A stretch of DNA of 64,000 bases. Source: Plectrocnemia conspersa. Taxonomy: Eukaryota; Arthropoda; Insecta; Trichoptera; Polycentropodidae. The DNA lies in the NCBI GenBank assembly GCA_009617715.1, contig VTFK01000098.1, positions 372,001-436,000 on the forward strand. Direction: 5' to 3'. Shown piece by piece: positions 48,477-62,000 of the stretch (positions are counted from its first letter, which is position 1; every line of letters starts with the position of its first letter). A model generated the notes under the pieces. It saw only the letters and a list, made by a program, of their open reading frames with translations. It searched no databases and had not been told where the DNA came from. The translations under genes were made by a program, and so were the position numbers.

Positions 48477-49764
48477 CAGGCTTGGCCATAAAATGGGGCA
48501 CTCCAATGAATGTGTTATATCCTAAAAAATAGTAACAATATAAATAAAAAGCTGATCAAGATGGTTTAAAGTGTTTTTTTGAGCTTATTTAGTAGGCATA
48601 CCCTTAGCTTTAATTACAGGTGCAACCCTTTTTGGCATACTGTCAAATGGATTGAGATAATTTTCTACATTCCATCTGCAATTGTTCTCGCAGCTCAATA
48701 TTGGATTTGCAATTGTGTTGGGCAACAATTCCTTTTAATTTTCTCTATAAATGCTCTACAGTATTTAAGTCTGGTGACTGGGTAGGCTACTCTAAAAGCG
48801 TGATATCCTTTGACGCAAACCAACTACTGCTTTTTAGTGAAGTATGGCACGGAGCGTTTAGTTGCTGGGATAGGATCGTAGCGTGGTTTGTGTTTTGAAA
48901 TATTTTCTAGTAAGAATCAATTAAAGTGAACTTAAATATTGAAATATAAATGTCACTATTTATAAAACCCTAGCAAGTATACAGATTTCCTATCCCTGCT
49001 GCTGCCATGCTACCTCAGACCATAACGCTTCCGCCACAATATTTAACTTTAGGTACTACGCAATTAGCTGGATATTCTTCTCCGATTCTTCGACGTGTAC
49101 TAAACCAAGGGTCGCATAATCTATGATTATTTATAAAAATATAACTTTATTAAGTTTTTGATATTTTTTTATATTAACCAATTTTGATTTAAGATTACCT
49201 TAAAGTTTGATTCATAAGACCTAATGACTTTTGCCCAATCTCCGTGTTTTCGAGTTTTATTTATTTCTGAAAGCCATGGTTTGTATCAGGCTTTACAATT
49301 TTTGAGTCCCTCATCGTTGAGCCTTCGAAAAAATGGACGGCCTTTCGCTTTCAGAGACTTTGCCAGCTTTGAATACATTTTTCGACGATTTTTAAGGGAC
49401 TCGCGAACCAACATTCCATCTTTCTTGGCAGTTGTCTCTTATGTTCTTACAGTTCTCAGTTTTGATTTGTAATAATCACATTCATTGAACCATTTCAAAA
49501 CATTTTAAACAGTGTGTTTTGAACGGATATATTCAGTCAATAATATGCAATAAAATTATATTTGCACTTCAATTCGCGTTTTTTTGGCATTTTTTAAATG
49601 TTTATACAATGTTCTAAAAAAATTATAACGACAAATAAAGGCCGAAATCACGCACCTGAACTGAAAAATTAGACCATGTGAGCAATTAAAAACGACATAT
49701 TTATTTGTATAGCTCCCAAAATTACGGTTAAAACTACCTGCTAAAATATTTTGGTCAGACTATG
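48477..49764 (-). mobile_element. Decayed Tc1-family (DD34E-type) transposon
   Basis: This is an element of about 1.29 kb. The left end is CAGGCTTGGCCATAAAATGG after a TA; the right end, on the other strand, is CATAGTCTGACCAAAATAT (imperfect match). Minus-strand transposase blocks appear in order: RRLNDEGLKN (about 49320), a catalytic block now reading RSYESNF where the family has SDES (first aspartate lost, about 49190), VKYCGGSVMV (about 49040), NAPCHTS (about 48850, the preceding aspartate replaced), PTQSPDLNTVE (about 48775, glutamate kept) and DSMPKRVAPVIKAKG (about 48610). Spacing between the last two catalytic positions is 34 residues. Several stops and frameshifts make it inactive. 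Confidence 0.9.
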
Positions 49765-51060
49765 CACTTGTAAAAAGTTGCACACCATTTTAAGGGGTGT
49801 AGATGTAGTTTAAAAATAAATTAGCTTAGTTCTGATCTGCTTTTTAAGATGTTCATGTTTTTGGATCTAATATAAATAGTTTTAACAAAAAATAGTTCTT
49901 AAGAAGAAATGATTTTCTAATGGTATAATAAGAGACATGTGAAATATATCATACGTAAGAAAATTTATTGTGGTTTGCGGTAGAAATTGAGAGGTCTATG
50001 AATTCTTGTGATCTGATACAGGACTTGTTAACTTCATGATCAGATTTATTCTTAACTGTCTTGTTTTACCTTTATGATACTATCTAAAATGTGCAGATTT
50101 TTAACAGTTTTAGAACAATCATTGTTTAGACTAGCGGCGGATGAAATAGGTATTGGGTATTTTTATGATCACCTTTGTCACCGCTGTATTTTCGCCGGTA
50201 TTAGGCGCGCATATTTCGTTCGTCCATAGGCAAAAGGCGGTAGAGTTCTACTTATTCTTTGTAAAAACTAGACATTCATAAATAAGTTCTTTCAAGATAT
50301 ACCAGATGCCACATTACAGTATTTCTTCGACCATGTTAACACTTCATTTAAACATAATAGTGTAAACAATTATTATGTATTTATATATATGTATATTTTG
50401 TATACGTGTTAGGTCAAAGCACTTGCTTTAAATTAGATTTTCAAGAATATATCAAGTTTGATAATAAACAACGCTAAGGTCAAAATCCTATTTTAGCATC
50501 AGAGAGAATGAAAAACCAATACGATATTGATATTATCTTTTCAATTCAAGTTCTTTGTCATCATTCATTAATTAATTCAATCTTGAATCATTACAATACA
50601 CGGATTGAAAATACCAACTATTCGACTCACTATATGTATTATATTTAGTCTTGAATTTTGACACAGCAACAGACCAATTAGTGAATTCTTGGATAATTTG
50701 AAGCTTTGTTTTTGAAACATGCATTTACGTGCGTCAAGAGCAATCCTCGTTTGGCTCATCTCCAATCTTAGTGTTTTTGTGCACTTATTCAATAATAAAA
50801 CGAGCAAAAATACACTGAGTAAACCGAAGAAGATTGGCAATGAACCGGCAAAGTGTCAATGCGAATCGGTTGCCAAATTCTCTCCATAACGAGGCGCTTG
50901 TTTGCTGCCAGACACATATTATGCCGATTTGGTTCTATTCTCGATTAGTTGGTGTTTACGATAATATTTTTAACGTGCGGTTAACCGACGTGTAAAAATA
51001 CAAGTTATATGTTATCGTAGATATTGAAAGTTCCTTTTGCAACAAATAAATTAAGCTATT
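49765..51060. other. AT-rich non-coding DNA
   Basis: No exon recognised. The minus-strand frame at 50577-50840 begins with a hydrophobic stretch but has no recognised domain, and I do not call it. Confidence 0.5.
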
Positions 51061-51077
51061 AATAATCAAATGTTCGT

Positions 51078-51231
51078 TTAATAAAAAAAAAAATCTGAAG
51101 ACATCCTTAAATTTGTGTGCTTTTTTTTAAATAAAAAGTTCGGATTGTATTCTAAATATTAAAAAAAAGCACACATAAATTAAAGTATATCTTCGGATTT
51201 TTTTTATTAATTTAGCTGAAGTTGGATCACC
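51078..51231. mobile_element. Palindromic element with a mariner-type end
   Basis: Arms 51078-51128 and 51161-51210 are inverted repeats of about 50 bases (AATCTGAAGACATC.. pairs with ..GTATATCTTCGGATT; GTGTGCTTTTTTTT pairs with AAAAAAAAGCACAC). Just outside the right arm, 51216-51231 is the reverse complement of GGTGATCCAACTTCAG, which matches 15 of the first 16 terminal bases shared with the mariner relic at 26334, ignoring its extra leading G. No such end is present on the left, so it is probably a rearranged mariner MITE. Confidence 0.65.
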
Positions 51232-52084
51232 TTTTTATAAACGGAAATCTCATAATGTTATAAGCTTATAATAATTCAAGGGAAATATTTATTTGTATAT
51301 TATAACGATATACAAGATTTTGTTGGAATGAATAGATCGACTGTTTGACTTAGTGCTTTTCTGATATCAGTGTTTACTTGAGAGTTAGAGGCTTTAATTA
51401 GTTATATCGCATTCTGACCACTCGAGTGTTTCAAACACGCCAGAAGCTATTTTAGTCAACACCCGAGTGTCTTAAGGAAATACAAATGTTGTAGTGTGAT
51501 TGAAAACTTTGTCTGTGTTTTATACACTGCATAAATGTTTGTATGTTTTTGGCTTTAGTTCAATCTAAATATTATCTAAAAAAAAAACTATGATGATAAA
51601 TCAATTAATTTTTAATTATCATTCTCTCATCAGACAGCAGAAAGCCGTAATTGTAATCATATAATCACAGGAACACGCCACTCCTGTTTCGGAGTATTCA
51701 TTTTTAATTTTATTTTGAAGAATAGCAAAAATGTATTTCATATATAAAATTCAATCAATGACCTGTCTATCGCGTTTGAATATCCACGAGTATTCCGAGA
51801 AGTGGTTGTTTGATTTTGCGTTATATCCTTCATTTTATTTTGTATTGCTCCGTAAAGCTTTATAGCTATATCTTACCTTCGTGTCATGCTGATTTATAAA
51901 AAAATAATATCCTGTTAGTATACTGTATCATGTATTTTATATTACAGTGAATATGTATTTTTTCATGATAGAAATATAATTTCAGTAACAAAGCCAATGA
52001 AATTGTTTTAAACAATTGATTTATAATTTCACTGATCAATATCAGTTAAACTGTATTTTATTTTATTATTTAAACCCTGTGGGG
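51232..52084. other. AT-rich non-coding DNA
   Basis: I see nothing supportable here. CACTCGAGTGTTTCAAACAC and a nearby CACCCGAGTGTC form a small imperfect repeat at 51420-51475. Confidence 0.5.
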
Positions 52085-52797
52085 TGTGACTTTGCAGCCA
52101 GTAACATGCAGGTGGAAACTAGTGAGAATTTTATTAGATTATATTACATATTGCGATAGTCTATGAATGGCGATATATTTTCTCTGAACAGTGCTGGAGA
52201 AGCTGGCGCAGGGATGATGTCGGTAAAAGATCCTCAGAGTTCTGATTGGTGTGGCAGCGACAGTATAGCGGATTTTGATCCCCCTCTGCTGCGGTGCTTG
52301 TATGGTGAAATCCTTCTCAGGATGTGAGCGTATATTGTCCGCGGGTAGGCGGGCGTCTGCCGTTGTTTGCAAGTCTCTGCCCTCTCCCCATTGAAGACGA
52401 GCCTTAAGTATTTAGAACTGCAAAGCTAGCTGACTAATCACAATCATGCAGCGATCATCTAGCCAATAGTTGCACTCGCTTCTTAGACAACGAACTATGT
52501 ATACGCCTCTAGAAAGAAATATTTGCTTGATGGATATCTCCGAGGTCGAAGAACTGTGTATGTGTAACGGGAAATATTGTGGCCTTACGGTGCTATACTG
52601 TTTCCCTTGACTGTTTCATAACACAGAAATATTCATTCAATGCACCGGAGAATCCTTGCGTCTTATTTATTTAGTGAACCTTTTAGTTCAGTTCCTAACG
52701 AGAGCCTTTGTGTAATCGCACTATTATTAAATAATCACTTTTGATTTTTATTGAGTAATAAGGTATTTTCCAAACGTGTCTCTGTGTGGTCCCAACA
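52085..52797 (+). repeat. Dispersed repeat family A, copy 3
   Basis: It is the best preserved match to copy 1: TGTGACTTTGCAGCC at the start, TTTTATTAGATTATATTACA, GATGATGTCGGTAAAAGATC, AATCACAATCATGCAGCG, TTCAATGCACCGGAGAATCC and CTCTGTGTGGTC at the end. Length is about 713 bases. It has no reading frame. Solo LTR is one possible class. Confidence 0.8.
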
Positions 52798-52918
52798 GAA
52801 TTTCTTTTTATCGAAAATAAGTACTTTTCTAATAATTAGTTGACTTCAAATTTTTAACGATAGAAACACGTTTTTATTTTTAAAAAAAGCATGCAAATGG
52901 ATTTTCACTAGTGTTTGT

Positions 52919-52969
52919 CAGCAAAATTATATTTTTGCTAGTAAGCCAGTGAAAATATATTTTCACTGG
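52919..52969. repeat. Two adjacent palindromes
   Basis: CCAGTGAAAATATATTTTCACTGG at 52946-52969 spans 24 bases, with both 12-base halves exact reverse complements: key halves CCAGTGAAAATA and TATTTTCACTGG. Just before it, AGCAAAATTATATTTTTGCT at 52919-52938 is a near-perfect palindrome. Confidence 0.85.
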
Positions 52970-55900
52970 TAATACAACTTCACTCTAATATAGATGCACG
53001 GCGCGCATCAATGCTTATTGCGCCAAAGCCCGCGCTTCAACTAGTTTCGCAAACAGTGTATGCAATATATTATGTTTAATACAAACTATATTGTCGATTA
53101 GCTGTTTTTTTTTTTTTACATATATTGTTTAATTTTGGTTAGCTATTGGTAGATTTTTTGAGTACAATGCTAGTTTATGCTATCATTCACGCGTGGTTTA
53201 TATTTATTATTGTTTATTATACGTGTCACAATATGTGTCAGTGAAATATAAGTGTCAATCTATTTTATATATGACGTTTATAAAACACTTCTTGTTTGTT
53301 TTTTAAATAAACAAAGCTATCACTGTATTAATCTTATTACGGTGCGTTTTGACACTCGGGTATTAATGAAAACTTACGAACGCATATTTCACAACAGATT
53401 GTTTTGGTAATAATAGTTATCTCTTGATATCAATCGAACTGGTATTTTTTAATAATAAATATATACATTAATTAGTGGTTCTAAACTTTTAATACTCCTA
53501 GTGTATCGATTTACAACATTCATTCAACAAACTTGTAGCGAAACAGTTGAATAGGCCGCTCAGCTCATGCATTTACATGAAAATATAAATACTTAAAAGG
53601 GTTTTCTTGTACGACGATAAAGTCACTCCCCTCCCTATCTACGCCTACTTGCACACACGTGTAGCTTAGTTTACGTCCATTCTCGTTTCAACGATACGCG
53701 TCACATGCTCATCGATCAGGCCGAAATCTGATTGACAATCTCATTGAGGCAAATTTTCCGCTTATTTTGTTTCTTCTAATCATCCAATATGTCGAATTTC
53801 GCGCGTTCGTCACGCCGGCGCCATTAAAGATGCTCACTCGTCTTAGCGAGAAATCTTTCATCTGGGCGTATCTGCTTTGTATTCGTGTCTTGTAAACTTC
53901 TGCACTTGAACGGCACGGTTGTGGCTATTATGCCAACTTGACCTGGATAGTGCGGCGCGATACGCGCCGTATTGAAATAGCTCACACATTTTGTTCTCTG
54001 AATGCAAAATAAAATATAGTAGTCGACAAGAGAAGAATATTGGATGAAGTGTGCGGGTTGTTTTTGCGAATATACTGCACGAAGACTGTATCGTTGTCGA
54101 TAGAGGCGTGCGGTTTATGTACGAGTCGTCCGTGCGTTGAAATTTATGGCCGTGTATCTGTGGATAAGGCGTACGGATGTAAAACGAGGCAGAATGAGCA
54201 TCAGATACTAAATTCAGGCGTTGGAATAATAAATAGTCGACACATGACGCTTCTACAATGTAATTTGACAATCGTCGTGCGATAATTAAAACATATTTTG
54301 AGCACTTCCTGAATTATTTTATTAGTTTTATTGTATCTGGACCAAGGTTGACGTGAAGAGGGAAGCGGCTGCTTTCTCAAACTTCTCAGTTTCTGCTGAT
54401 AGGGTAGCTCCACTTAGTGCAAAGTCGGATGTAACTACTGGAAGTTCTTGTCAGAAGTAAAATCCGAATGAAAAATTATGTTAGGTGGTTATATACGCTT
54501 ATTCTGACTAAAGGAATTTTCCTTGCTTTGGCGGCCAATTACGAAGATTTTATGGTGCAGATGGATTTGTTTAATCCTGGTGGAAGTTTGTCAACCTTAC
54601 ATTTCGCATTCACTTTCTTCGCTTTTCAATACAATAGTAGTTGTATTTGTAATGCCTCTAAATGGTCTTTAAGCGTTTTTTAGATAATACCTGAGATTTC
54701 TGATCGTCACATGCGCTTGTTGGCAGATCGTATAGTTAAATGACAAATTGTTTATTGCGCTTTTAACGTGGATTGCGACAAGTTTTTTCTCACAATCAAT
54801 TTTTTAATGGACAAATAATCGTCTAGTTCTTTGTTGTTATGTTGTACTCTCACCATTCGATGCCCATCTTGAGATTTGAATACAAATTTGTCAAAATATT
54901 CCATATGCAAAATGAGAAGAAAATGTAATTTTAAAAGAGTACATGAAATAGTACAACAGATCCAAGAAAAATATTGTATTTTAAGTATTAATCTTAAATA
55001 TTTATGAACGTTCGATTTAAAATAAATCTATGCTAGAAAGTTTATTAGTACTACAATATATATAGATGTGCTATAAAAACACAAGTAAATTATTTTATTA
55101 TTGGTCAACATTAAAATCTAGCTTTTACTCGTGAATAACTTTAGTGCATTCTAAACATATTTAACCGTTTCTTATACATCTATAAATGGCAAGGATGAGG
55201 GGTTTGGATGATTATTCCGTACAGGATTTTTTGAGGACATTTGTTATTATAATAATAAATTTAGACAACTTTAAAACGACTAATAAAATATGTATCCGTT
55301 GAACTCGCTACATTTAATAGATGTCGGCATTTAAAAATACTAAATTAAGAGTGTAGTAAAAATAAAAAACTCGTGTGTGTTTGTATTTTTTAAATTTGTA
55401 TGATGTAATATTAGAAAAATGTGTTTTTTTTATCATATCGTGGCAATCAAGTTTATGCTTCTAACTATAAAGAAAACTTTTTGTCTACATTCTCCGCTAA
55501 TCTTAGTTTGCCACTTAATGTTTGCCGACGCCAATTGCCCGGATTAAGATAATAAAATAATCGCTTTATTATTGTTTGATGTCAACACAATATTATTTTT
55601 GGATCTGATCTTACCTTTCAGATGGGAAAACAATCCAGAGTAAACATTTCGTTTCAAATAATTAATATTGGCCCTATTCCATATAAATAACATTAATGTA
55701 TGTTTGGATCTTGTTTATCTTCTGGAATGTCAGAACTGAAAATGATGCATAATACTTTCATAGGTGTACTTACTTTTATTGGAAGCGCTTTATTTTTTTA
55801 TACGCAATGCTTGTTTCTTCAAAGTGACACTAAGACATTCTCGGCGTAATTTATTTGCGAAACCTCTTTTCCACTCTTCGTTTTATTTGCATTCGAATGA

Positions 55901-58549
55901 AGACCTCTTTCTCTCTTTGCTTTAATGGAAGTCTTTTTGTGCGTCCTGTGTGTTTTCGCTTAGAAAAAAATAGGTCGAAAAAAGGGTTCGACTTTGATTC
56001 ATACATTTTAGGAATCGGTCTGCACGAAGGCGAACAAATCTCCGTATTTTCTTTTTGCTGGATTATGGTTAAAATGCAATTTATATGTGTCAAATCACGT
56101 TATCGTATTTGATATAGTATAGGTAATATTGACATATAAATGTAAATAACGTGATACGTATAATACCTAAATATTTTTTGTCAAAAAAAATATAGTTTTA
56201 CTTTTAACGTATTAAATTGATTTTTTAGATGTGGAATTAGAATATTATTTTCTTGTATCGAGGAAACAATTTGGTATATGTCAGCTGCAAATACATATCG
56301 GACTATTTTTTTCGTTTATAAACATCAAAATAATGTGTTATTGATGTTCTTGTAACATGACATGGTATTAAATATATTGTAATAATAAACTTCTTTAACC
56401 TTTTTTATACCATACTTTACCATAGAAGCATTATCATACAACTTATTTTTTTCTGAAGAACCGCCATTCGATATATGTGTATGTAATATATCAATTCTGA
56501 CCCTTGAACTAGTAATATATTATAGTGGTGCATAACTTATTTAAGCTCTTTTAGAAATATCATCATATTGATTGTCTAGACACGAAATATAAAGCCGTGA
56601 AGTTTGATAAAATGTATATATAAATCTCTAATACCACATTTTAAGATAGTTGAGCATTGTCCGTTTATTTTTAATTATTTAGGTCTTAAAGTTTAACTAA
56701 CCTGAACATTTTTACTCTGAAACGACACTCACCGGTATAAAAGCGTACCATGTCTTTTAGTATCATATATATAAATATATATATACAAAATTGTTTCTTC
56801 CTCTTCATACAAGAACGAAGTCTTCGCCGTCTTTTAAACAGCTTATCCAAATTTAGTCGTATGTACACGAACTAGATCATATACGTGACGATCGGCAGCG
56901 GCGTATTTGGTTATTCGTACGAGCTTTCCTCGCTTCTAAATCCCCCTTCGAGGAAAACTCAATTAAGAGCTTAGCCGCCGTGGAAATCTCGTCTATCCCA
57001 TCCAATTCTCATTCTTCTTGTTTTTTGCTGTTGTTTTATTTCTATCTCGTAAGTATAATACCGTCTCATCTTGTACTCGAGATCGCTTGCGGGTATAACG
57101 TGACCGTGAACAATATCATAATCCTTTTTATAAAACTCGTTTCGGTTGTCGAGATCCGTATAAAATTTCACGCCTTGGAATGCGAGAAATAATGCTTTTT
57201 CATCTCTTTGTATCAAGATTTATTAATCGCTGTAAGGGATTCTTCTAGAGTAATTCGGACGGAGGGGGCAACCCCCTTTGTTCTAGTTCAATTTGAGAAA
57301 GGTTTGCGCTGTAAGCACAAAGTAAACCTAATTGCGTCTGCTTTTTTCAAGGCGTACGTATTTTTGACGTTACATACATATGTATATATTTTGAAAGTAT
57401 TTCGGCCAAGCAAATATCGTAAATATCACTCTCGGTGTTGTTTTGTGGCGTTTTTGCCGTATTTCTGTACTCATATGCGTTTATGATTATGTTTAACTTG
57501 TTACGTTTGATCTGAGTAAATATTGATCGTCAAACAAAATAATGTAACATGATAAAAATATCATGAGCAGTTGTGTACATTTCCTTAATGTGCTCAAATA
57601 TCAAATAGTCTAAAAATTAATCTTAAATGATATGATTTATAGTACTAATATATTACATTAAATATAACGAATTATCACAAAAAATATTAATTATAATTCA
57701 ATATTGATGCTGTCCTTTTCAAAGTATTCCTCATCAAATATACTATATTTGTGCCAGGGCTTTTTCCCATTCGTAAAACATTTGTGGAATGCATTATTTG
57801 GTTTTAGCTCAGAAATTTTGCGTTTATCTTCTCTATGATAGCAAAACGTTGTCCTTACAATGTCGTCTTTATATTTAAAAACAAAGTAATATTAGTTAAA
57901 TGCGGTAGTTAATAAAAAAAAAACACGAATTACTGGTGCGTTTCTTGGTGCAAAATGTAAGTTCTTTGCCACAATTTTGGTCGGTTTCTTCGAATTTACT
58001 AACGCAAACGGCTCACTGTTGACCATATAACATGGTATAGTAAGTGCTGTGAAATTTATAATTTAAAAAAACAGTAACGAGAACCTTGACTTTCGATCAA
58101 ACTTGACGCGCTTTTTTGCTCATGGTTTTTGTAACCATTTACTCGTGATTTTTGTGTTTAAAAAATCTTTATTAAAATCGTTAAATCAACAGTATTATAA
58201 TAACTTTGTCAGCTATTCGTTTTATACATAAAATATCAACTTTGTATAAACTATACGAGATACTAACATTTTCAGCAATCAACTTAATAGTGATTCGGAG
58301 ATGAAGCACAACGTCCTTATTTTTTTTACTTTTCATCCTTGGTCATCCATTTATTTCGCTTGTCATCTGCGATGTCTTCATGCCTCTCTTGGAAACATTT
58401 GTATCATTTATAAACCCTTCACAAAAACATTCTCCAACATTTTTATATTTTCACGGCACTTGAATTTTTTACATTTTTAAAGTAAAGAAGTCGCCTTACG
58501 CTATAAAAAAAAATGTCAATTTTTTACTCTCAGAATTTAAACCAACTTG
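52970..58549. other. Presumed intronic DNA
   Basis: No exon or gene could be supported. 53600-54450 has more even composition, including a short family B-like fragment at about 54358-54430 (GGAAGCGGCTGC, GTAGCTCCACTTAGTG). 55840-56110 and 56880-57480 are also balanced patches with overlapping frames on both strands but no known domain. The rest is AT-rich. Confidence 0.5.
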
Positions 58550-59005
58550 GGTCAGAATAAAAAACAAATCTTGGTCAGAATAGATATTAAATGGTCGGAT
58601 TAAAATTAAAAACGGTCAGAATAAAAATAATAATGGTCAAAATAAAAATAATATATGGTCAGAAGTAAAAATAACACATAGTCATAATAAAGTATCGTGC
58701 TGTCAGTCACATATTTTTATGTAGGAAACTTGAAGTTAACCTATTTTATTATCTCATTACAATCTTGGTACTCATATACATGGTCTTTGCCTTTTAAACA
58801 ATCGTTTAATAAAATAAGTAGTATTAAAAAAATTAAAACCGTTAATAATAATTATATTATAATTTTTATTAATTAATCAAGATGCAATTTTTAATACGAT
58901 AATTTATATAAATTCTGACCATTTAATATTTATTCTGACATTTTAATATAAATTTTGACCCATGCAATATAAATTCTGACTACAACCATATTAAAATTCT
59001 GATCC
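58550..59005. repeat. Element with two opposed arrays of a 20-23 base repeat
   Basis: On the plus strand, seven units based on GGTCAGAATAAAAATAATA start at 58550, 58573, 58593, 58614, 58635, 58657 and 58680. About 230 bases later, five units in the opposite direction (core ATTCTGACC or close variants) lie at 58912-59005. The centre (58695-58905) is AT-rich and non-coding. The symmetry suggests a single element with subterminal transposase-binding repeats or a foldback array. I do not know its family. Confidence 0.8.
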
Positions 59006-62000
59006 GAAAAATACGAGCTATTTTTTTATCACTCCTCGTATAATATATTTACTAACTTACGTCTATTTTAATTTCCCTCTAGAAAGTTACAAGCGAACAA
59101 AGGTGCATTGCCAAACAAAGCACGAGTGAAATTTCCATTTCAAAACATTCATATTAGTATCATTCGCATTCACATTAGTCACACGTTAACATACAAAAGA
59201 GAGATGTGATTCGACGTTGAACTAACCGCATTTATATTCTTTAACTAACTGTCGGTACCTCACTGTCGTGAGGTACCGAAGCTAGCGAGTGTGCGAATAC
59301 CGGACCCTCAACATTTTGGGTTTTAAATATTATTTTTGCTTCGTTCAGATTTTTTTAAATCTAAATATTGCATTGATTACTAAATCTTTTCTTTATATGT
59401 TGACTAATCATGTCGAAAACTATACATATATTATAATACATATGTGGTAACGGTTGTTTATACAACATTTCAACAGGATAATAAAATACCCTAGAGACTT
59501 AACACTTGAAAGCATAACGCCAACGAGATTGTAGATGCAGTCTCTAGAGGCGTTACGTCACAGCGAAACCGACACTTTGCTTACTTTACGTTTATTTATT
59601 TATTTTTGCATGTCATTTTAATGAAATTGAAACAATAAATCATAACTCGAACAATGAAAAAATCGTGCCATAATATCGCGCGTTTGATTCAATGCGAAAG
59701 GTGCTCTTGCAAATTTCTTCTATTCATTGCCTTCGTCGTTGTAAACCTTTTGAATTTCCAAATTTCGCCTTATTATTTTTTATTCTGTGATACCTTCCCT
59801 TTATAATTTGCTGACACGTTTCCATTGAACAGTATTCAAATTGAAGCACCTCTTGTGATTTGTTATATAATATATACATATATGAATGTTATATACTGAA
59901 GAATAATTTAAAAATAACTGAAGAACGATTAACCCTTTATTGACCTTTCTTATTTGTGATTAATATGTTGACCCATTTTTGTTGCCGCTCCAAGTGGTCT
60001 CATCAATCCACTTTGCTTAATTTACCCAAAACAAATTTCGAAATTCAATATCACGTTCGCATGTGTTTGCTCTTCGTTCTTTCTCTTCCCAATATTTGCT
60101 TCTGATGAATTTTTCAATATATCTATTCAGCATCCCCATTGAGAGATCGACCTACCCGTAGTAGGCATAACCTTTCCGGAACACCCGGTGGCCTGCGTAT
60201 CTTTTATTATAAAATATTTCCCTCTGCTTTTGAAATATTAGGGACAAGATTTTTAACGCTTTTCTATTCAGTACCATCTCTTATCGAAACCCAATGGGAC
60301 TTCTATGCCGTACAATGGCGGCATCGCATTGTTAGAAGTTCCGATTAATAAGCTTATGTAACAGCCATGAGAAATGTAGCTCAATTTAGATGAATAGGGA
60401 TCCCTTTAAAGAGATATTCATCTCTTAAATGTTATACTATGGATGTTTACATTGGATAATTTATGGTATGAGAATCGAGGTTTATTGGATTTATGATGCG
60501 CTACTGAATAAAAAATAAGATCTGTAAGAGATCAAAAACAATGATACAATTTTCGCCGTATCTTATGAATTAAACAATACACAAGACTTCTTCCTTAAAC
60601 CATCTGACAAGAGTTGTTACTTTTACTTTTACATTTTTTAGAATTCGTTTTATTTGATCCAGGTTTTCTACGTGAAATGTATTAAATATTATAATTTAAG
60701 CGAAACGTGTTTTTGATGAATAAAATATAGGGAGAACGGGACAAGACTGATACATAAGGTAATTAGTTTTTATACTATGGGTTGTATATATTCCAAGAAT
60801 TTTGCATTAAGTATACCATTATATAAATATTTAAAACCTTTTTAAAGCAATATAGCTCTTTTACGCAGTACCAAATAAATGTTTAAAAACATTGTACAAC
60901 AATATTTTTATCACAAAGGTATTCTTATGATTGATTTTTATATACAATGACGTGTAAAACATTTTAAACTCGTTTAAATCTGAACTTTGCTCTTTGTGTG
61001 TGTAACCTTTGTGTTACTGTGATGTACACCGAGTGTACATGTCTTATTATGTGAATTAAAGATTAATCTTATCCGTAATATCGTAATCATCAGAAAAAAT
61101 AGTATTATGCTTAAAAAATCGAATTTCATTTATTTAATATTTTCAAATGTAGAAGGATTTCATTTTGAATCATATTCATGGATTCAAAGAAATGTCTGTA
61201 ACTAGCGCATCAAGGTTTCTTCAAATTCAATCTTCGCATCTTCGACCCGTATATATTACAATAATCGATTATTGTATGTTTTTATTTTTAAATTTACATG
61301 TAAACTGAGTATACATCACCGCAGCGTGCGTATTTTTTGCATTAAAACTAAAATTTATTAGCTCAAATTGAACAACGACCGTAAAATTAGTGCAATTAAT
61401 GGATGGTATAAATACATCGTGCCATAGCGCTGCGTCTTTAAGTCGTCTCAAAATCGAGTTAAACTCTTGACACTTCAAAGTGACTGCTTGGCTGGTTAAT
61501 ATCCGATAATCAAAAAGCTGATGCTTTTCTATAGGTTTAAAAAATCTGTGTAGATTTAGCGTAAAATCATAGCATACTTTTAGTTAAAATAAAATTCTAA
61601 TTGATTCTTTGGAAGTGACTTTTCTATGGTAGCGTTTCGGATTATGTACGATTGAGGAAATGCGGTAGATCAACGACCTTCATATTTGAAAGAATCTCTG
61701 TTTTTATCTGATATGAAATAAATTAGCTCTCTAATAAGCGCATTCATCTTGGGTTGCATAAATTTGGCAACAATGGAATTGTGAATAGCGCGGTTATTTG
61801 TGACATTCAAAAATGATCCGATAATAGCGTTCATAGCGCCGAAAATGAGAAACATAATATATACTATAAAGATGAGATAGATAATATAAATAGTATATAA
61901 TATTCATAGGATAATCCACAAAAATGTTTGGTGTATATACAATTAGCTGAATAGATTAATAAAATAAAAAATAAATACATCGCTGGTTATATCTTATTTC

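Noticed and set aside
48579..48898. Plus-strand frames over the Tc1 element
   Set aside because: They are shadows of the minus-strand transposase relic.
53858..54271. The longest intergenic minus-strand frame (137 codons)
   Set aside because: It shows no recognised domain, signal or splice context; overlapping plus-strand frames of similar quality exist.
60126..60350. Balanced patch CTACCCGTAGTAGGCATAAC as rRNA or other structured RNA
   Set aside because: It matches no rRNA region I can place, and no stable fold is evident by eye.
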